From positions 1 through 39,990 of the forward strand of contig URWP01000002.1 of the NCBI GenBank assembly GCA_900551645.1: 39,990 nt of DNA, given 5' to 3'. This DNA is from an uncultured Bacteroides sp. Its GTDB lineage: Bacteria > Bacteroidota > Bacteroidia > Bacteroidales > Bacteroidaceae. Position 1 is the first letter of the stretch. The number at the start of each line of letters is the position of its first letter. Made by a program: the position numbers and the translations under genes. The notes under the pieces are model-generated. The model saw only the letters and a program-made list of their open reading frames with translations, ran no database searches and had not been told where the DNA came from. Below, one piece after another: positions 1-7,885 of the stretch.

Positions 1-1
1 A

Positions 2-1717
2 GCCATTTCACTACTGAATGCACTTACGTTGAGCCCGGCTCTATGCGCCCTCATCATGACCCCTCACCAGACGGCAGGGAATGGGAAAAAACTAAGTTTC
101 TCTACCCGTTTCCATATTGCTTTCGATACGGCCTTCCATCGCCTGATTATGAAATACAAGGTAGGCGTATTGTTTATGCTGAAACGTAAATGGTTGGCAA
201 GTGTATTGTTGGTAATAGCCTGCGGTGGATTTATCTTCCTGATGATAACTACTAAAACAGGACTTGTACCGAATGAAGATATGGGCACTGTTTTCATTGA
301 TGTACGTACCTCACCGGGCAACAGTACACGGGAAACACGTAAGGTGATGGAACAAGTAGACAGCTGCTTGCGTACTATTCCACAAATAGATGTTCAGTCC
401 AATACAACAGGTAACTCCATGTTGAGTGGTCAGGGTGCCTGCAACGGTATGTTTACCATCCGTCTGAAAGACTGGAGTGAACGTCCAGGCAAGGAAGATG
501 CCATCGATGCGGTAATGGAAGAAATCAGCCGTCGTACAGTTTTCATATCAAGTGCAGAAATTATGCCTTTCACCCGTCCGATGATTCCTGGATATGGTGT
601 GAACAGTGGTTTCGAGGTCTATATTCAGGACCAGAAAGGTGGTACAACAGAAGATTTGCTGAAATACACTCGTTTATTCATCGATGAACTGAACAAGCGT
701 CCGGAGATTGGTCGCGCCACCACATCATTCGATACGAAATCTCCTCAATATCTGTTGGAAGTAGATGCTGCCCGTTGCAAACGAAACGGCATATCACCTT
801 CCGATGTGTTAAGCACATTAGCCGGTTATATCGGCGGTAACTATGCCTCTAACATGAACCGTTTCTCCAAACTTTATCGCGTCATGGTACAGGCTCCTCC
901 TCAGTTCCGTCTCGATACCGAGTCTCTCAACAGCATCTTCGTGCGCAACGATGCCGGCGATATGAGTCCTATCAGTCAATACTTAAAACTGACACGCGTA
1001 TATGGGTCCGAAATGCTGACACGTTTTAATCTGTTTTCTGCCATCCAGGTAAATGGTGCAGCCGCTACTGGGTACAGTTCCGGTCAAGCCATTAAAGCCA
1101 TTCAGGAAGTAGCAGCCCAGACATTGCCTACGGGTTACGGCTTCGAATTCGGTGGCATGTCTCGTGAAGAATCCAGTACCGGTAACACCACTACCATCGT
1201 ATTCATCATTTGTGTAGTGTTCATTTACCTCATTCTATGCGCGCTTTATGAAAGCTTGTTTGTACCATTGGCAGTCATACTTTCCGTTCCCTTCGGATTA
1301 GCAGGAAGTTTCCTTTTTGCCCGGATGTTCGGATTGGAAAACAACATTTACCTACAGACAGGACTTATCATGCTGATTGGGTTACTTTCAAAGACAGCTA
1401 TCCTACTGACAGAATATGCTTCCGAACGCCGACGTCACGGGATGACTATCATCCAAGCTGCCATTTCGGCTGCACAAGTTCGTCTACGTCCTATTCTGAT
1501 AACTTCACTTACCATGATATTCGGTATGCTACCGTTAATGTTTTCTTCGGGAGTAGGTGCCAATGGAAACATCTCGGTCGGAGTAGGAACAGTGGGAGGT
1601 ATGTTGATTGGAACCGTTGCATTACTTTTCATTGTCCCCCCACTGTTTATGGTATTCCAATATTTACAGGAAAGACTGATGCCAGAACGTCAGCAACCGG
1701 TAATCGAAAAGAAATAA
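2..1717 (+). CDS. RND efflux pump inner-membrane permease, C-terminal part (5' truncated)
   Basis: Proton-driven drug/metabolite exporter of the AcrB/HAE1 family, acting in the inner membrane with a periplasmic adaptor (not in the window) and the outer-membrane channel encoded next. The reading frame is open from base 2 and begins inside the gene: the first residues, AISLLNALTLSPALCALIM, match the conserved transmembrane segment near residue 470 of AcrB-type pumps. About 571 of the usual ~1040 residues are visible. They cover the second periplasmic porter/docking region (visible residues ~60-390) and the last six membrane helices. The motif GLLSKTAILLTEYA matches AcrB GLSAKNAILIVEF and keeps the lysine of the proton relay (AcrB K940), while the following Asn is Thr. 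The substrate cannot be read from the sequence. The stop is 18 bp before the next gene, so the two are surely co-transcribed. Confidence 0.95.
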   Translation, partial: AISLLNALTLSPALCALIMTPHQTAGNGKKLSFSTRFHIAFDTAFHRLIMKYKVGVLFMLKRKWLASVLLVIACGGFIFLMITTKTGLVPNEDMGTVFIDVRTSPGNSTRETRKVMEQVDSCLRTIPQIDVQSNTTGNSMLSGQGACNGMFTIRLKDWSERPGKEDAIDAVMEEISRRTVFISSAEIMPFTRPMIPGYGVNSGFEVYIQDQKGGTTEDLLKYTRLFIDELNKRPEIGRATTSFDTKSPQYLLEVDAARCKRNGISPSDVLSTLAGYIGGNYASNMNRFSKLYRVMVQAPPQFRLDTESLNSIFVRNDAGDMSPISQYLKLTRVYGSEMLTRFNLFSAIQVNGAAATGYSSGQAIKAIQEVAAQTLPTGYGFEFGGMSREESSTGNTTTIVFIICVVFIYLILCALYESLFVPLAVILSVPFGLAGSFLFARMFGLENNIYLQTGLIMLIGLLSKTAILLTEYASERRRHGMTIIQAAISAAQVRLRPILITSLTMIFGMLPLMFSSGVGANGNISVGVGTVGGMLIGTVALLFIVPPLFMVFQYLQERLMPERQQPVIEKK

Positions 1718-1735
1718 ATACAAAGGATCAGACAC

Positions 1736-3103
1736 ATGAAAACAAAAATATACATTGCTATCATACTCACTTCCACGTTGAGCAGCTGCCATATCTACCG
1801 TACTTACGAACGACCTGCATCAATCGTTGTTTCAGATAGCCTATACCGTCAGTCCATCGTTACGGAAGACACGGCTTCATTGGCATCCCTCTCGTGGAAG
1901 GAGCTTTTTACAGACCCCCAGCTGCAACAGCTGATTGAAACGGGCCTAACACATAATACAGACCTCAGTATTGCACGCCTTAAAGTAAAGGAAGCCGAAG
2001 CGCTACTGATGTCTTCACGGCTGTCTTATCTTCCTTCGGTATCGTTCACTCCACAAGGAACACTTACCAGTGCAGACGGGAACAAGCCCTCGAAGACCTA
2101 TAATCTGGCAGTCTCTGCCGATTGGGAGATTGACCTTTTCGGAAAACTGCTCAATGCCAAACGAGGTGCACAAGCTGCCCTCGAACAAAGTGAAGCCTAC
2201 CGCCAAGCTGTACAGACTCAATTGGTAGCTACCATTGCCAATACCTATTACAGCTTGCTAATGCTTGACCGACAACTGGATATCAGCAAGAAAACCGCCC
2301 AAACATGGGCAGAATACCTACGCACGATGAAAGCGTTAAAGAAAGCCGGTCAGGCAACCGAAATGGCAGTTGCTCAGGCCGAAGCCAGCAAGCTATCAAT
2401 CGATGCTTCTGTCCTTTCAATAAAACGTCAAATCAATGAAACAGAAAATACACTATCTACTTTATTAGGAATGTCTCCACAGGAAATCGGACGTTCCAAC
2501 CTGGAAGTACAGCAATTCCCTGATTCTCTCTCTACGGGCATCCCTCTACAACTGTTAAGCAGACGGCCCGACGTCAGACAATGCGAGCAGCAACTGGCAG
2601 TAGCCTATTATGCAACCAATTCAGCCCGTTCGGCCTTCTATCCTTCCATTACTCTAAACGGTTCGGCTGGATGGACCAATGCAGCCGGTGCAACTATTAT
2701 TAATCCTGGTCAGTGGTTGCTTTCAGCTGTGGGATCTTTGGTACAACCTCTTTTCAATCGCGGCAAAAATATTGCCAATCTGAAGATAGCCCAAGCACAA
2801 CAGGAAGAAGCTTTACTGACTTTCCGCCAAAGTCTGCTCAATGCCGGAGCTGAAGTAAACGATGCTTTGGTTCAATGGCAAACAGCCCGTGAACGTATCC
2901 GACTTGATGAAAAGCAGTGTATGTCCTTACAATCCGCATTACGGAGTTCGGAACTCTTAATGCAACATAGTTCACAAAATTATCTGGAAGTACTTACTGC
3001 ACGCCAGACATTACTACAAGCCGAACTCGACACCGTCGCTGACCGGTTTGATGAAATCCAAGGGGTCATCAACCTGTATCATGCACTAGGAGGAGGATAT
3101 TAA
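1736..3103 (+). CDS. TolC/OprM-like outer-membrane efflux lipoprotein (NodT family)
   Basis: Outer-membrane channel that completes the tripartite RND efflux system begun by the preceding gene. The 455-residue product has a lipoprotein signal peptide with lipobox LSSC (Cys18). Two outer-membrane efflux protein repeats follow (roughly residues 60-240 and 265-450), with the long amphipathic heptad-like helices typical of TolC (for example the segments around residues 145-240 and 350-430). The motif LLSRRPDVRQCEQQLAVA is the family signature found in OprM and CusC. The length is normal for the family. It is the last gene of the operon and is followed by an inverted repeat with a T-run. Confidence 0.95.
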   Translation: MKTKIYIAIILTSTLSSCHIYRTYERPASIVVSDSLYRQSIVTEDTASLASLSWKELFTDPQLQQLIETGLTHNTDLSIARLKVKEAEALLMSSRLSYLPSVSFTPQGTLTSADGNKPSKTYNLAVSADWEIDLFGKLLNAKRGAQAALEQSEAYRQAVQTQLVATIANTYYSLLMLDRQLDISKKTAQTWAEYLRTMKALKKAGQATEMAVAQAEASKLSIDASVLSIKRQINETENTLSTLLGMSPQEIGRSNLEVQQFPDSLSTGIPLQLLSRRPDVRQCEQQLAVAYYATNSARSAFYPSITLNGSAGWTNAAGATIINPGQWLLSAVGSLVQPLFNRGKNIANLKIAQAQQEEALLTFRQSLLNAGAEVNDALVQWQTARERIRLDEKQCMSLQSALRSSELLMQHSSQNYLEVLTARQTLLQAELDTVADRFDEIQGVINLYHALGGGY

Positions 3104-3115
3104 CCAACCTACCGT

Positions 3116-3189
3116 CTACCATTCCTGCACATGAAAATGCAAACGCGAACCACAGTGTATCCATTTCTTTGCACGGAATGGTAGTTTTT
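3116..3189 (+). terminator. Candidate terminator of the efflux operon
   Basis: A perfect 10-bp inverted repeat, CTACCATTCC (3116-3125) with GGAATGGTAG (3175-3184), begins 13 bp after the TolC-like stop and is followed by TTTTTA. The loop is long (49 nt) but contains TGCA on both sides, which can extend the stem. Placement and T-run fit a terminator; the large loop lowers confidence. Confidence 0.55.
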
Positions 3190-3491
3190 ATCTACATTTT
3201 ATAAATATTACACAAACAGATCATCCAAAATCTGTATTTATCATTACCATTCTCAAGAAGTATCTTCAACATTATGAAAGAATTAATCCAAGAGACAATT
3301 CTATAATAGTTTTACAATTAAACACTTAATTAAACACTTATTAATCAACTATTTACACTCATTAAACCTTGTAGAATCATATACAAATTCCACATCATTC
3401 TGAGGAATTGTTACACACTTCTGAGACCAGAAATTTTCTATTTCTTTTTATCAGCCATTGAAAAACAAGGAATTATCTTCATCAAAAAAGT

Positions 3492-3508
3492 TTGGCATCG
3501 TATTTGAA
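3492..3508 (+). promoter_or_regulatory. Possible sigma-54-like promoter of the small secreted protein gene
   Basis: TTGGCATCGTATTTGAA contains TGGCA, six bases, then TTG, the -24/-12 layout of RpoN promoters (TGGCAC-N5-TTGCW). The -12 element reads TTGAA rather than TTGCA, so one of the usually invariant bases is missing. It lies 77 bp before the ATG at 3586. No good TAnnTTTG box was found closer to the gene. This is a tentative call. Confidence 0.25.
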
Positions 3509-3585
3509 CTATAGTCAGTGTAACACTTGAATACTTAAAAACTCATAGATTGAATTAATGTCTAACCATTTAAATTAAAAGCAAC

Positions 3586-3891
3586 ATGAAAAAGTTATTT
3601 GTAGCAGTAGCATTGGTAATGGGAGTAGGAACTTCAGTAGCTTTCGCAACAAACATGACCACAGACGTATGTACTGTAGCCAGCATCAATGATTTCAATC
3701 CGATTGATGCTAAAGACCTCCCACAAGCTGTACAGGATGCCCTCAAGAAGAACTATGCCGATTTCATCGTCAAGGAAGCGGCTGTAGAGGAGGCCGAGGA
3801 AGGTGGAAAAACCTACAAGATTGTACTGGTAAATCAGGACAATGAGGAATCAACCGTATATTACAACGAAAACGGTGAAGAACTGAAATAA
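3586..3891 (+). CDS. Small secreted PepSY-like protein
   Basis: The 101-residue product starts with a clear signal peptide (MKKLFVAVALVMGVGTSVAFA, cleavage near residue 21). The mature part contains LPQAVQDALKKNYADFIVKEA, then an acidic EEAEEGG segment, then YKIVLVNQD...YYNENGEEL. This helix followed by strands ending in a YxxxGE turn resembles the periplasmic PepSY-like/DUF2874 domains common in Bacteroides. Function is not known; domains of this type are thought to bind proteins or protect against proteases. It is monocistronic: a long AT-rich leader precedes it and a strong terminator follows. The ATG is the only sensible start because it begins the signal peptide. Confidence 0.8.
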   Translation: MKKLFVAVALVMGVGTSVAFATNMTTDVCTVASINDFNPIDAKDLPQAVQDALKKNYADFIVKEAAVEEAEEGGKTYKIVLVNQDNEESTVYYNENGEELK

Positions 3892-3915
3892 CAGGTTCCG
3901 TTCCCCTTATCTGCC

Positions 3916-3957
3916 GGCTCCAAGAACAGTGCTCAAAATGTTCTTGGAGCCATTTTT
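3916..3957 (+). terminator. Strong intrinsic terminator after the PepSY-like gene
   Basis: Perfect 13-bp stem GGCTCCAAGAACA (3916-3928) with TGTTCTTGGAGCC (3939-3951), a 10-nt loop, then ATTTTTC. It starts 24 bp after the stop codon. Confidence 0.9.
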
Positions 3958-4105
3958 CATATATCTTACATTTTCATCGCAAAAGTGAAAGCACCAATTT
4001 TCATTGATAATCAAAATTGCCAACTGGTCTATAAACAATATCCTCCAAACTACCGTATCTAAAGATTTCTTGCACTCAACAAAAAGCAAATCACCGCATA
4101 CTTTC

Positions 4106-4189
4106 TATAAACCACGACGAAGTTTTTATAAACCACGTCGGAATTTATATAAACCACGTCGAGGTTTATATAAACGCCGACGGAATTTA
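4106..4189. repeat. Four-copy 21-bp tandem repeat upstream of lysO
   Basis: Four imperfect copies of TATAAACCACGTCGGAATTTA start at 4106, 4127, 4148 and 4169, with an exact 21-bp period. The core TATAAAC is invariant and ACCACGTCG is nearly so (copy 1 ACCACGACG, copy 4 ACGCCGACG). Copy 3 with the start of copy 4 forms an inverted repeat, TATAAACC-N7-GGTTTATA (4148-4170). The array lies about 77 bp upstream of the presumed lysO -7 box. A period of two helical turns suggests a protein-binding array, but this is inference. Confidence 0.85.
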
Positions 4190-4265
4190 CAGAATACTTC
4201 CAATCAAGAAGACTTTATCCACTCAGGCTTTCTCATTTTTTCATACTTCTTTCGATTTATTGTCC

Positions 4266-4273
4266 TATCTTTG
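4266..4273 (+). promoter_or_regulatory. -7 box of the split lysO operon
   Basis: TATCTTTG fits the Bacteroides -7 consensus TAnnTTTG exactly and sits 26 bp before the ATG at 4300. No clear TTTG element is found 19-21 bp upstream; only T-rich sequence is there. Confidence 0.55.
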
Positions 4274-4299
4274 CCAACAAACTGGAAAAACGAAACCTT

Positions 4300-4578
4300 A
4301 TGTTTACTGTCATCGGAATCATGCTTGCCGGTATCTGTACCGGTTACTTATCACGCAACCGGAATATTCCCGGTCTCTCCCACATAACAATGGGACTTAT
4401 CTGGATACTACTCTTCTTGTTGGGTCTGGAAGTAGGACATAATGAAACTCTGATACGGAGTCTGCATACTCTGGGACTGGAGGCACTGCTACTGGCTGCT
4501 GCCGGAGTATTAGGAAGTGCAGTTGCAGCCCACTTGTTATGGGCCGGACTTCATCGGAAGAAAGGAGCCAGACAATGA
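4300..4578 (+). CDS. LysO family transporter, N-terminal part as a separate protein
   Basis: The 92-residue, three-helix membrane protein resembles the N-terminal third of the E. coli lysine exporter LysO (YbjE, DUF340). Helices are at about residues 2-18, 27-47 and 58-82, with the motif GLIWILLFLLGLEVGHN. The stop TGA overlaps the ATG of the next gene (ATGA at 4575-4578), so the two parts are translationally coupled and probably assemble into one transporter. The ATG is preceded closely by a TATCTTTG promoter box. Export of lysine or its analogues is inferred from the family. Confidence 0.8.
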   Translation: MFTVIGIMLAGICTGYLSRNRNIPGLSHITMGLIWILLFLLGLEVGHNETLIRSLHTLGLEALLLAAAGVLGSAVAAHLLWAGLHRKKGARQ

Positions 4579-5180
4579 AAGGAAGCCTGATTATCGTTTC
4601 ATTCTTTCTGCTGGGTACCCTTTGTGGGATAGCCGACATAATACCCGAAACTATGGTCTCCAGCCAAATAAGTTTCTATGCCCTCTGTGCACTGATGTTT
4701 TGCGTAGGAATCGGTATCGGTCATTCACCGGAAACCTTAAAAAGCTTCCGGAGACTGAATCCACGTCTGGCTCTCTTGCCATTACTGACGATTATAGGTA
4801 CATTGGCTGGAGTGGCTGCCGTCTGGCCAATATTGTCCGGCCGGAGTCTGTCCGATTGCCTGGCTGTAGGTTCCGGATTCGGCTATTACTCCCTCTCCAG
4901 TATCTTCATTACGACCTATAAAGGAGCTGAGTTAGGAACAGTTGCACTCCTGGCCAACATTTTCCGTGAACTGATAACCCTGTTAGGAGCTCCTCTGTTG
5001 GTACGTTGGTTTGGATGTCTTGCCCCCATTTCTGCCGGTGGAGCAACCACTATGGACACAACCCTGCCTATCATTACCCGATATTCAGGACAAGAGTTTG
5101 TCATTGTCTCCATTTATCACGGATTCCTGGTAGATTTCAGCGTACCTTTTCTGGTCACCTTCTTCTGCTCATTCCAATAA
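4575..5180 (+). CDS. lysO: LysO family lysine exporter, C-terminal part
   Basis: The 201-residue integral membrane protein matches the main domain of LysO (YbjE), the lysine/thialysine exporter of the inner membrane. It has about six hydrophobic helices and conserved features such as FCVGIGIGHS, the long loop with VGSGFGYYSLSSIFI, and GGATTMDTTLPIITRYSG near residues 155-175. I take the ATG at 4575 because it overlaps the previous stop as ATGA and follows AAAGGAG (4561-4567). An upstream in-frame ATG at 4539 would add 12 polar residues before the first helix. E. coli LysO is a single chain of ~299 residues; here the same length is divided over two genes. Confidence 0.85.
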   Translation: MKGSLIIVSFFLLGTLCGIADIIPETMVSSQISFYALCALMFCVGIGIGHSPETLKSFRRLNPRLALLPLLTIIGTLAGVAAVWPILSGRSLSDCLAVGSGFGYYSLSSIFITTYKGAELGTVALLANIFRELITLLGAPLLVRWFGCLAPISAGGATTMDTTLPIITRYSGQEFVIVSIYHGFLVDFSVPFLVTFFCSFQ

Positions 5181-5191
5181 AAAAGAAAGAT

Positions 5192-5243
5192 ATACGACAA
5201 AAGAGCCATGTCTTTACCCTCAGACATGGCTCTTTTGTCGTAT
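5192..5243 (-). terminator. Long hairpin terminator between lysO and sufS
   Basis: A perfect 22-bp stem pairs 5192-5213 with 5222-5243 around an 8-nt loop. On the minus strand it is followed by a T-rich run (ATCTTTCTTTTTT), so it mainly ends the long suf/nusA transcript. It also lies 11 bp after the lysO stop and can stop that transcript. The two genes converge here. Confidence 0.85.
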
Positions 5244-5293
5244 CGGGATTTATCCTTACATCCCGTATTTCTTCCGATGAAAGTAATATTTTC

Positions 5294-6511
5294 TTAGGCA
5301 AACATCCGGCTGACCCGACTGATACCTGCTACTAATGTATCGATTTCTTCTTTTGTCGTATACAATCCGAACGAAGCACGTACTGTCCCTTCAATGCCTA
5401 ATCGGTGCATCAACGGTTCGGCACAATGATGCCCGGTACGCACAGCAATTCCCAACCTGTCAAGCAACGTACCCATATCGAAATGATGGATGTCGCCTAC
5501 CAGGAAAGAAATGACTCCGCCTTTATGTTCTGCTTCACCGAAAATACGCATACCCGGAATTTCTTTCAATCGTTGCATGGCGTATACAGTCAGTTCATGT
5601 TCGTGAGCCGCAATATTTTCCATACCGATAGCAGAGACATAATCCAAGGCTTTGGCCAAGGCAGTAGTACCTATGTAATCAGGAGTTCCGGCTTCAAATT
5701 TGAACGGCAGTACATTGAAAGTGGTTTTCTCGAAACTGACGTTCTGAATCATCTCCCCTCCTCCTTGATACGGGGGCAACTTATCCAACCATGCTTCTTT
5801 CCCATATAATACACCCACTCCTGTAGGTCCGTATACCTTATGCCCGCTGAATACATAGAAGTCTGCATCCAAATCCTGGACATCTACCTTCATGTGGGGA
5901 ATTCCCTGGGCACCGTCTATCAGGACAGGAACCTGATGGGCATGAGCCATCTCTATCATTTTCTTCACCGGATTAATGGTCCCCAACACATTCGATACAT
6001 GTGTAACTGAAACCAGTCTGGTACGTGGTGAGAACAGCTTCTCATATTCATCGAGCAAAAGTTCTCCCTTATCATTCATCGGAATCACCTTCAGCACAAT
6101 GCCTTTCCGAGCCGCCTGAAGTTGCCAGGAAACGATGTTACTATGATGTTCCATGACAGAGAGAATTACTTCATCGCCTTCCTTCATCTGGCTGTCTGCA
6201 AATGTAGCGGCTACCAGATTGATACTTTCCGTCGTACCCCGTGTAAAGACAATCTCGGACGTACTACGTGCATTGATGAAACGACGTACGGTTTCACGCG
6301 AAGCTTCATGCAGGTTAGTAGCCTGTTGTGAAAGGAAATGCACACCCCGGTGTACATTCGCATTCACTGAATAATATTCATCCACCATCGCATCCACTAC
6401 ACAACGCGGCTTTTGAGTAGTAGCTCCATTATCCAGATAAATCAGCGGCTTGTCATACACGGTCCGCGACAGTATCGGGAAATCCTCCCGTATTTTCTGT
6501 ATATCGTACAT
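5294..6511 (-). CDS. sufS: Cysteine desulfurase SufS
   Basis: PLP enzyme that takes sulfur from cysteine and supplies it as persulfide to the SufBCD scaffold in the cytoplasm. The 405-residue length is standard. The PLP lysine is K225 in SGHKVYGPTG. The catalytic cysteine is C363 in RTGHHCAEPLMHR, the short-loop arrangement of class II desulfurases. LDNGATTQKP and LIDGAQGIPH (PLP-binding Asp/Gln) are also present. It is the last gene of the suf cluster, 28 bp after sufD. No sufE or sufU sulfur-acceptor gene lies next to it, so the partner must be encoded elsewhere. Confidence 0.97.
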   Translation of the reverse strand: MYDIQKIREDFPILSRTVYDKPLIYLDNGATTQKPRCVVDAMVDEYYSVNANVHRGVHFLSQQATNLHEASRETVRRFINARSTSEIVFTRGTTESINLVAATFADSQMKEGDEVILSVMEHHSNIVSWQLQAARKGIVLKVIPMNDKGELLLDEYEKLFSPRTRLVSVTHVSNVLGTINPVKKMIEMAHAHQVPVLIDGAQGIPHMKVDVQDLDADFYVFSGHKVYGPTGVGVLYGKEAWLDKLPPYQGGGEMIQNVSFEKTTFNVLPFKFEAGTPDYIGTTALAKALDYVSAIGMENIAAHEHELTVYAMQRLKEIPGMRIFGEAEHKGGVISFLVGDIHHFDMGTLLDRLGIAVRTGHHCAEPLMHRLGIEGTVRASFGLYTTKEEIDTLVAGISRVSRMFA

Positions 6512-6539
6512 AATCCTTCCTTATTTTCTACAAAACAAA

Positions 6540-7883
6540 TTACTTACAAATCGCACATCCCTGACACTTGTTCAATTCGCCACGGAAACGCTTCTCTACC
6601 AACAGATGCAGACGGTCTTTCAACGCATCCATCCGGATGTGGTCGATAACCTCGTTCACGAAAGCGAACATCAGCAACAGACGTGCTTCCTTCAGGCTGA
6701 TACCACGCTGCTGCATGTAGAACAAAGCGTTTTCGTCCAACTGTCCTACAGTAGCTCCATGCGAACATTTCACATCGTCCGCATAGATTTCCAATTGAGG
6801 CTGGGTATACATACGCGCCTCACGGGTAGCACAGATATTCCGGTTGGTCTGTTGCGAAGAAGTACGCTGGGCACCCTCACGTACCAAAACCTTTCCTGCA
6901 AACGCTCCTACAGCCTGGTCGTCCAGTACATACTTAAACAGTTCATTACTGGTACAATCAGATGCCTTGTGGTCAATGAATGTACTGTTGTCCACCTGCT
7001 CATTCTTATCGGCAATAGCCATCCCGCACAAGTTCACCTCCGCACCCGGTCCGTCCAATGTCACATCTACAGAGTTACAGGTAGTTCCGTTGTGTAGAGT
7101 CATTCCATTCAACAGAACGTTACTATTGGCTTCCTGGTTCACGTACAGTTTACTGAAACGTACTGTACTGTTATGTGTTTCTTCCAATTCATAAAGGTCG
7201 AATACGGCATTCTCACCTACATAAGCTTCAATCACTTGTGTAGATAAAAAATTTACATCGTCCATTGCATGGTCACAAATCAACAGACGGGCCTGTGCAC
7301 CGCTTTCCACAATAATCAGAATACGGCGATTCACCAGAAAATTCACATCGGCACGCAGGATATTAACCAGCTGAATCGGTTTCTCCAACACCAGATTCTT
7401 CGGAATATACATCAATACTCCATCTTGTGCGAACATGGTATTGAAGGCTGTCACTCCATCCTTCGACGTATCTGCCAGTTTACCATAGTACTTTTTCACC
7501 AGTTCCGGATGACTTTCTGCCACATCTTTCAAACTACCGAAAATCACTCCTTCCGGCAACTGGGCAGTAGGATGGTCATGTTTGTCGAACGCATCGTTGA
7601 CTACAAAATACAATGATGTACTCATATTCGGGACATCACACTTGAACACCTCGTACGGATTCACCGGAATCTGCAGCCGGTTCAGGTTCAGTCCGTAATC
7701 AGGAGCAAAATATTTGCTTACCTCTGTATATCTGTACCTCTCCTGCTTACGAGTCGGAAATCCCAGCGCTTCGAAATCGGCAAAAGCTTTGGCACGGGGG
7801 GCATTCAATGCTTCTGCGCTATGCTGGCAAATCATCGCCTCATACTGCGTAAAAAGGTCTATATATTGCTGTTCTGCTTTCAT
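6540..7883 (-). CDS. sufD: Fe-S cluster assembly scaffold protein SufD
   Basis: Beta-helix partner of SufB in the SufBC2D scaffold. The 447-residue protein is homologous to SufB in its second half. It contains CSHGATVGQLDE, where H375 corresponds to the histidine (E. coli SufD H360) implicated in cluster assembly. The last residues, KCQGCAICK, form a tail with three cysteines not found in E. coli SufD. The start overlaps the sufC end (2 bp apart) and its Shine-Dalgarno sequence, AGGAG, lies within the last sufC codons, so translation is coupled. Confidence 0.95.
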   Translation of the reverse strand: MKAEQQYIDLFTQYEAMICQHSAEALNAPRAKAFADFEALGFPTRKQERYRYTEVSKYFAPDYGLNLNRLQIPVNPYEVFKCDVPNMSTSLYFVVNDAFDKHDHPTAQLPEGVIFGSLKDVAESHPELVKKYYGKLADTSKDGVTAFNTMFAQDGVLMYIPKNLVLEKPIQLVNILRADVNFLVNRRILIIVESGAQARLLICDHAMDDVNFLSTQVIEAYVGENAVFDLYELEETHNSTVRFSKLYVNQEANSNVLLNGMTLHNGTTCNSVDVTLDGPGAEVNLCGMAIADKNEQVDNSTFIDHKASDCTSNELFKYVLDDQAVGAFAGKVLVREGAQRTSSQQTNRNICATREARMYTQPQLEIYADDVKCSHGATVGQLDENALFYMQQRGISLKEARLLLMFAFVNEVIDHIRMDALKDRLHLLVEKRFRGELNKCQGCAICK

Positions 7884-7885
7884 GC

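Larger units (their letters stand above)
3104..3585. other. Intergenic region, 482 bp, AT-rich
   Basis: Holds the efflux-operon terminator at its left end and a very AT-rich stretch after about 3190. A perfect 12-bp tandem duplication (AATTAAACACTT twice) lies at 3316-3339. A sigma-54-like sequence lies at 3492-3508. I see no convincing gene on either strand. Confidence 0.6.
3892..4299. other. Intergenic region, 408 bp
   Basis: Contains the PepSY-gene terminator (3916-3957), the 21-bp repeat array (4106-4189) and the lysO promoter box (4266-4273). The reading frames crossing the array are low-complexity (YKPRR repeats) and run into the lysO gene in another frame, so I do not call a gene here. 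Confidence 0.6.

Noticed and set aside
29..1717. A full gene starting at TTG 29 for the RND pump
   Set aside because: The frame is open to base 2 and the residues before 29 continue the conserved pump sequence, so this is the truncated C-terminal part, not a start.
4004..4387. Plus-strand reading frame with YKPRR repeats across the 21-bp array
   Set aside because: Its coding is explained by the in-frame tandem repeat, it runs over the lysO promoter and into lysO in another frame, and it has no domain or ribosome-binding signal.
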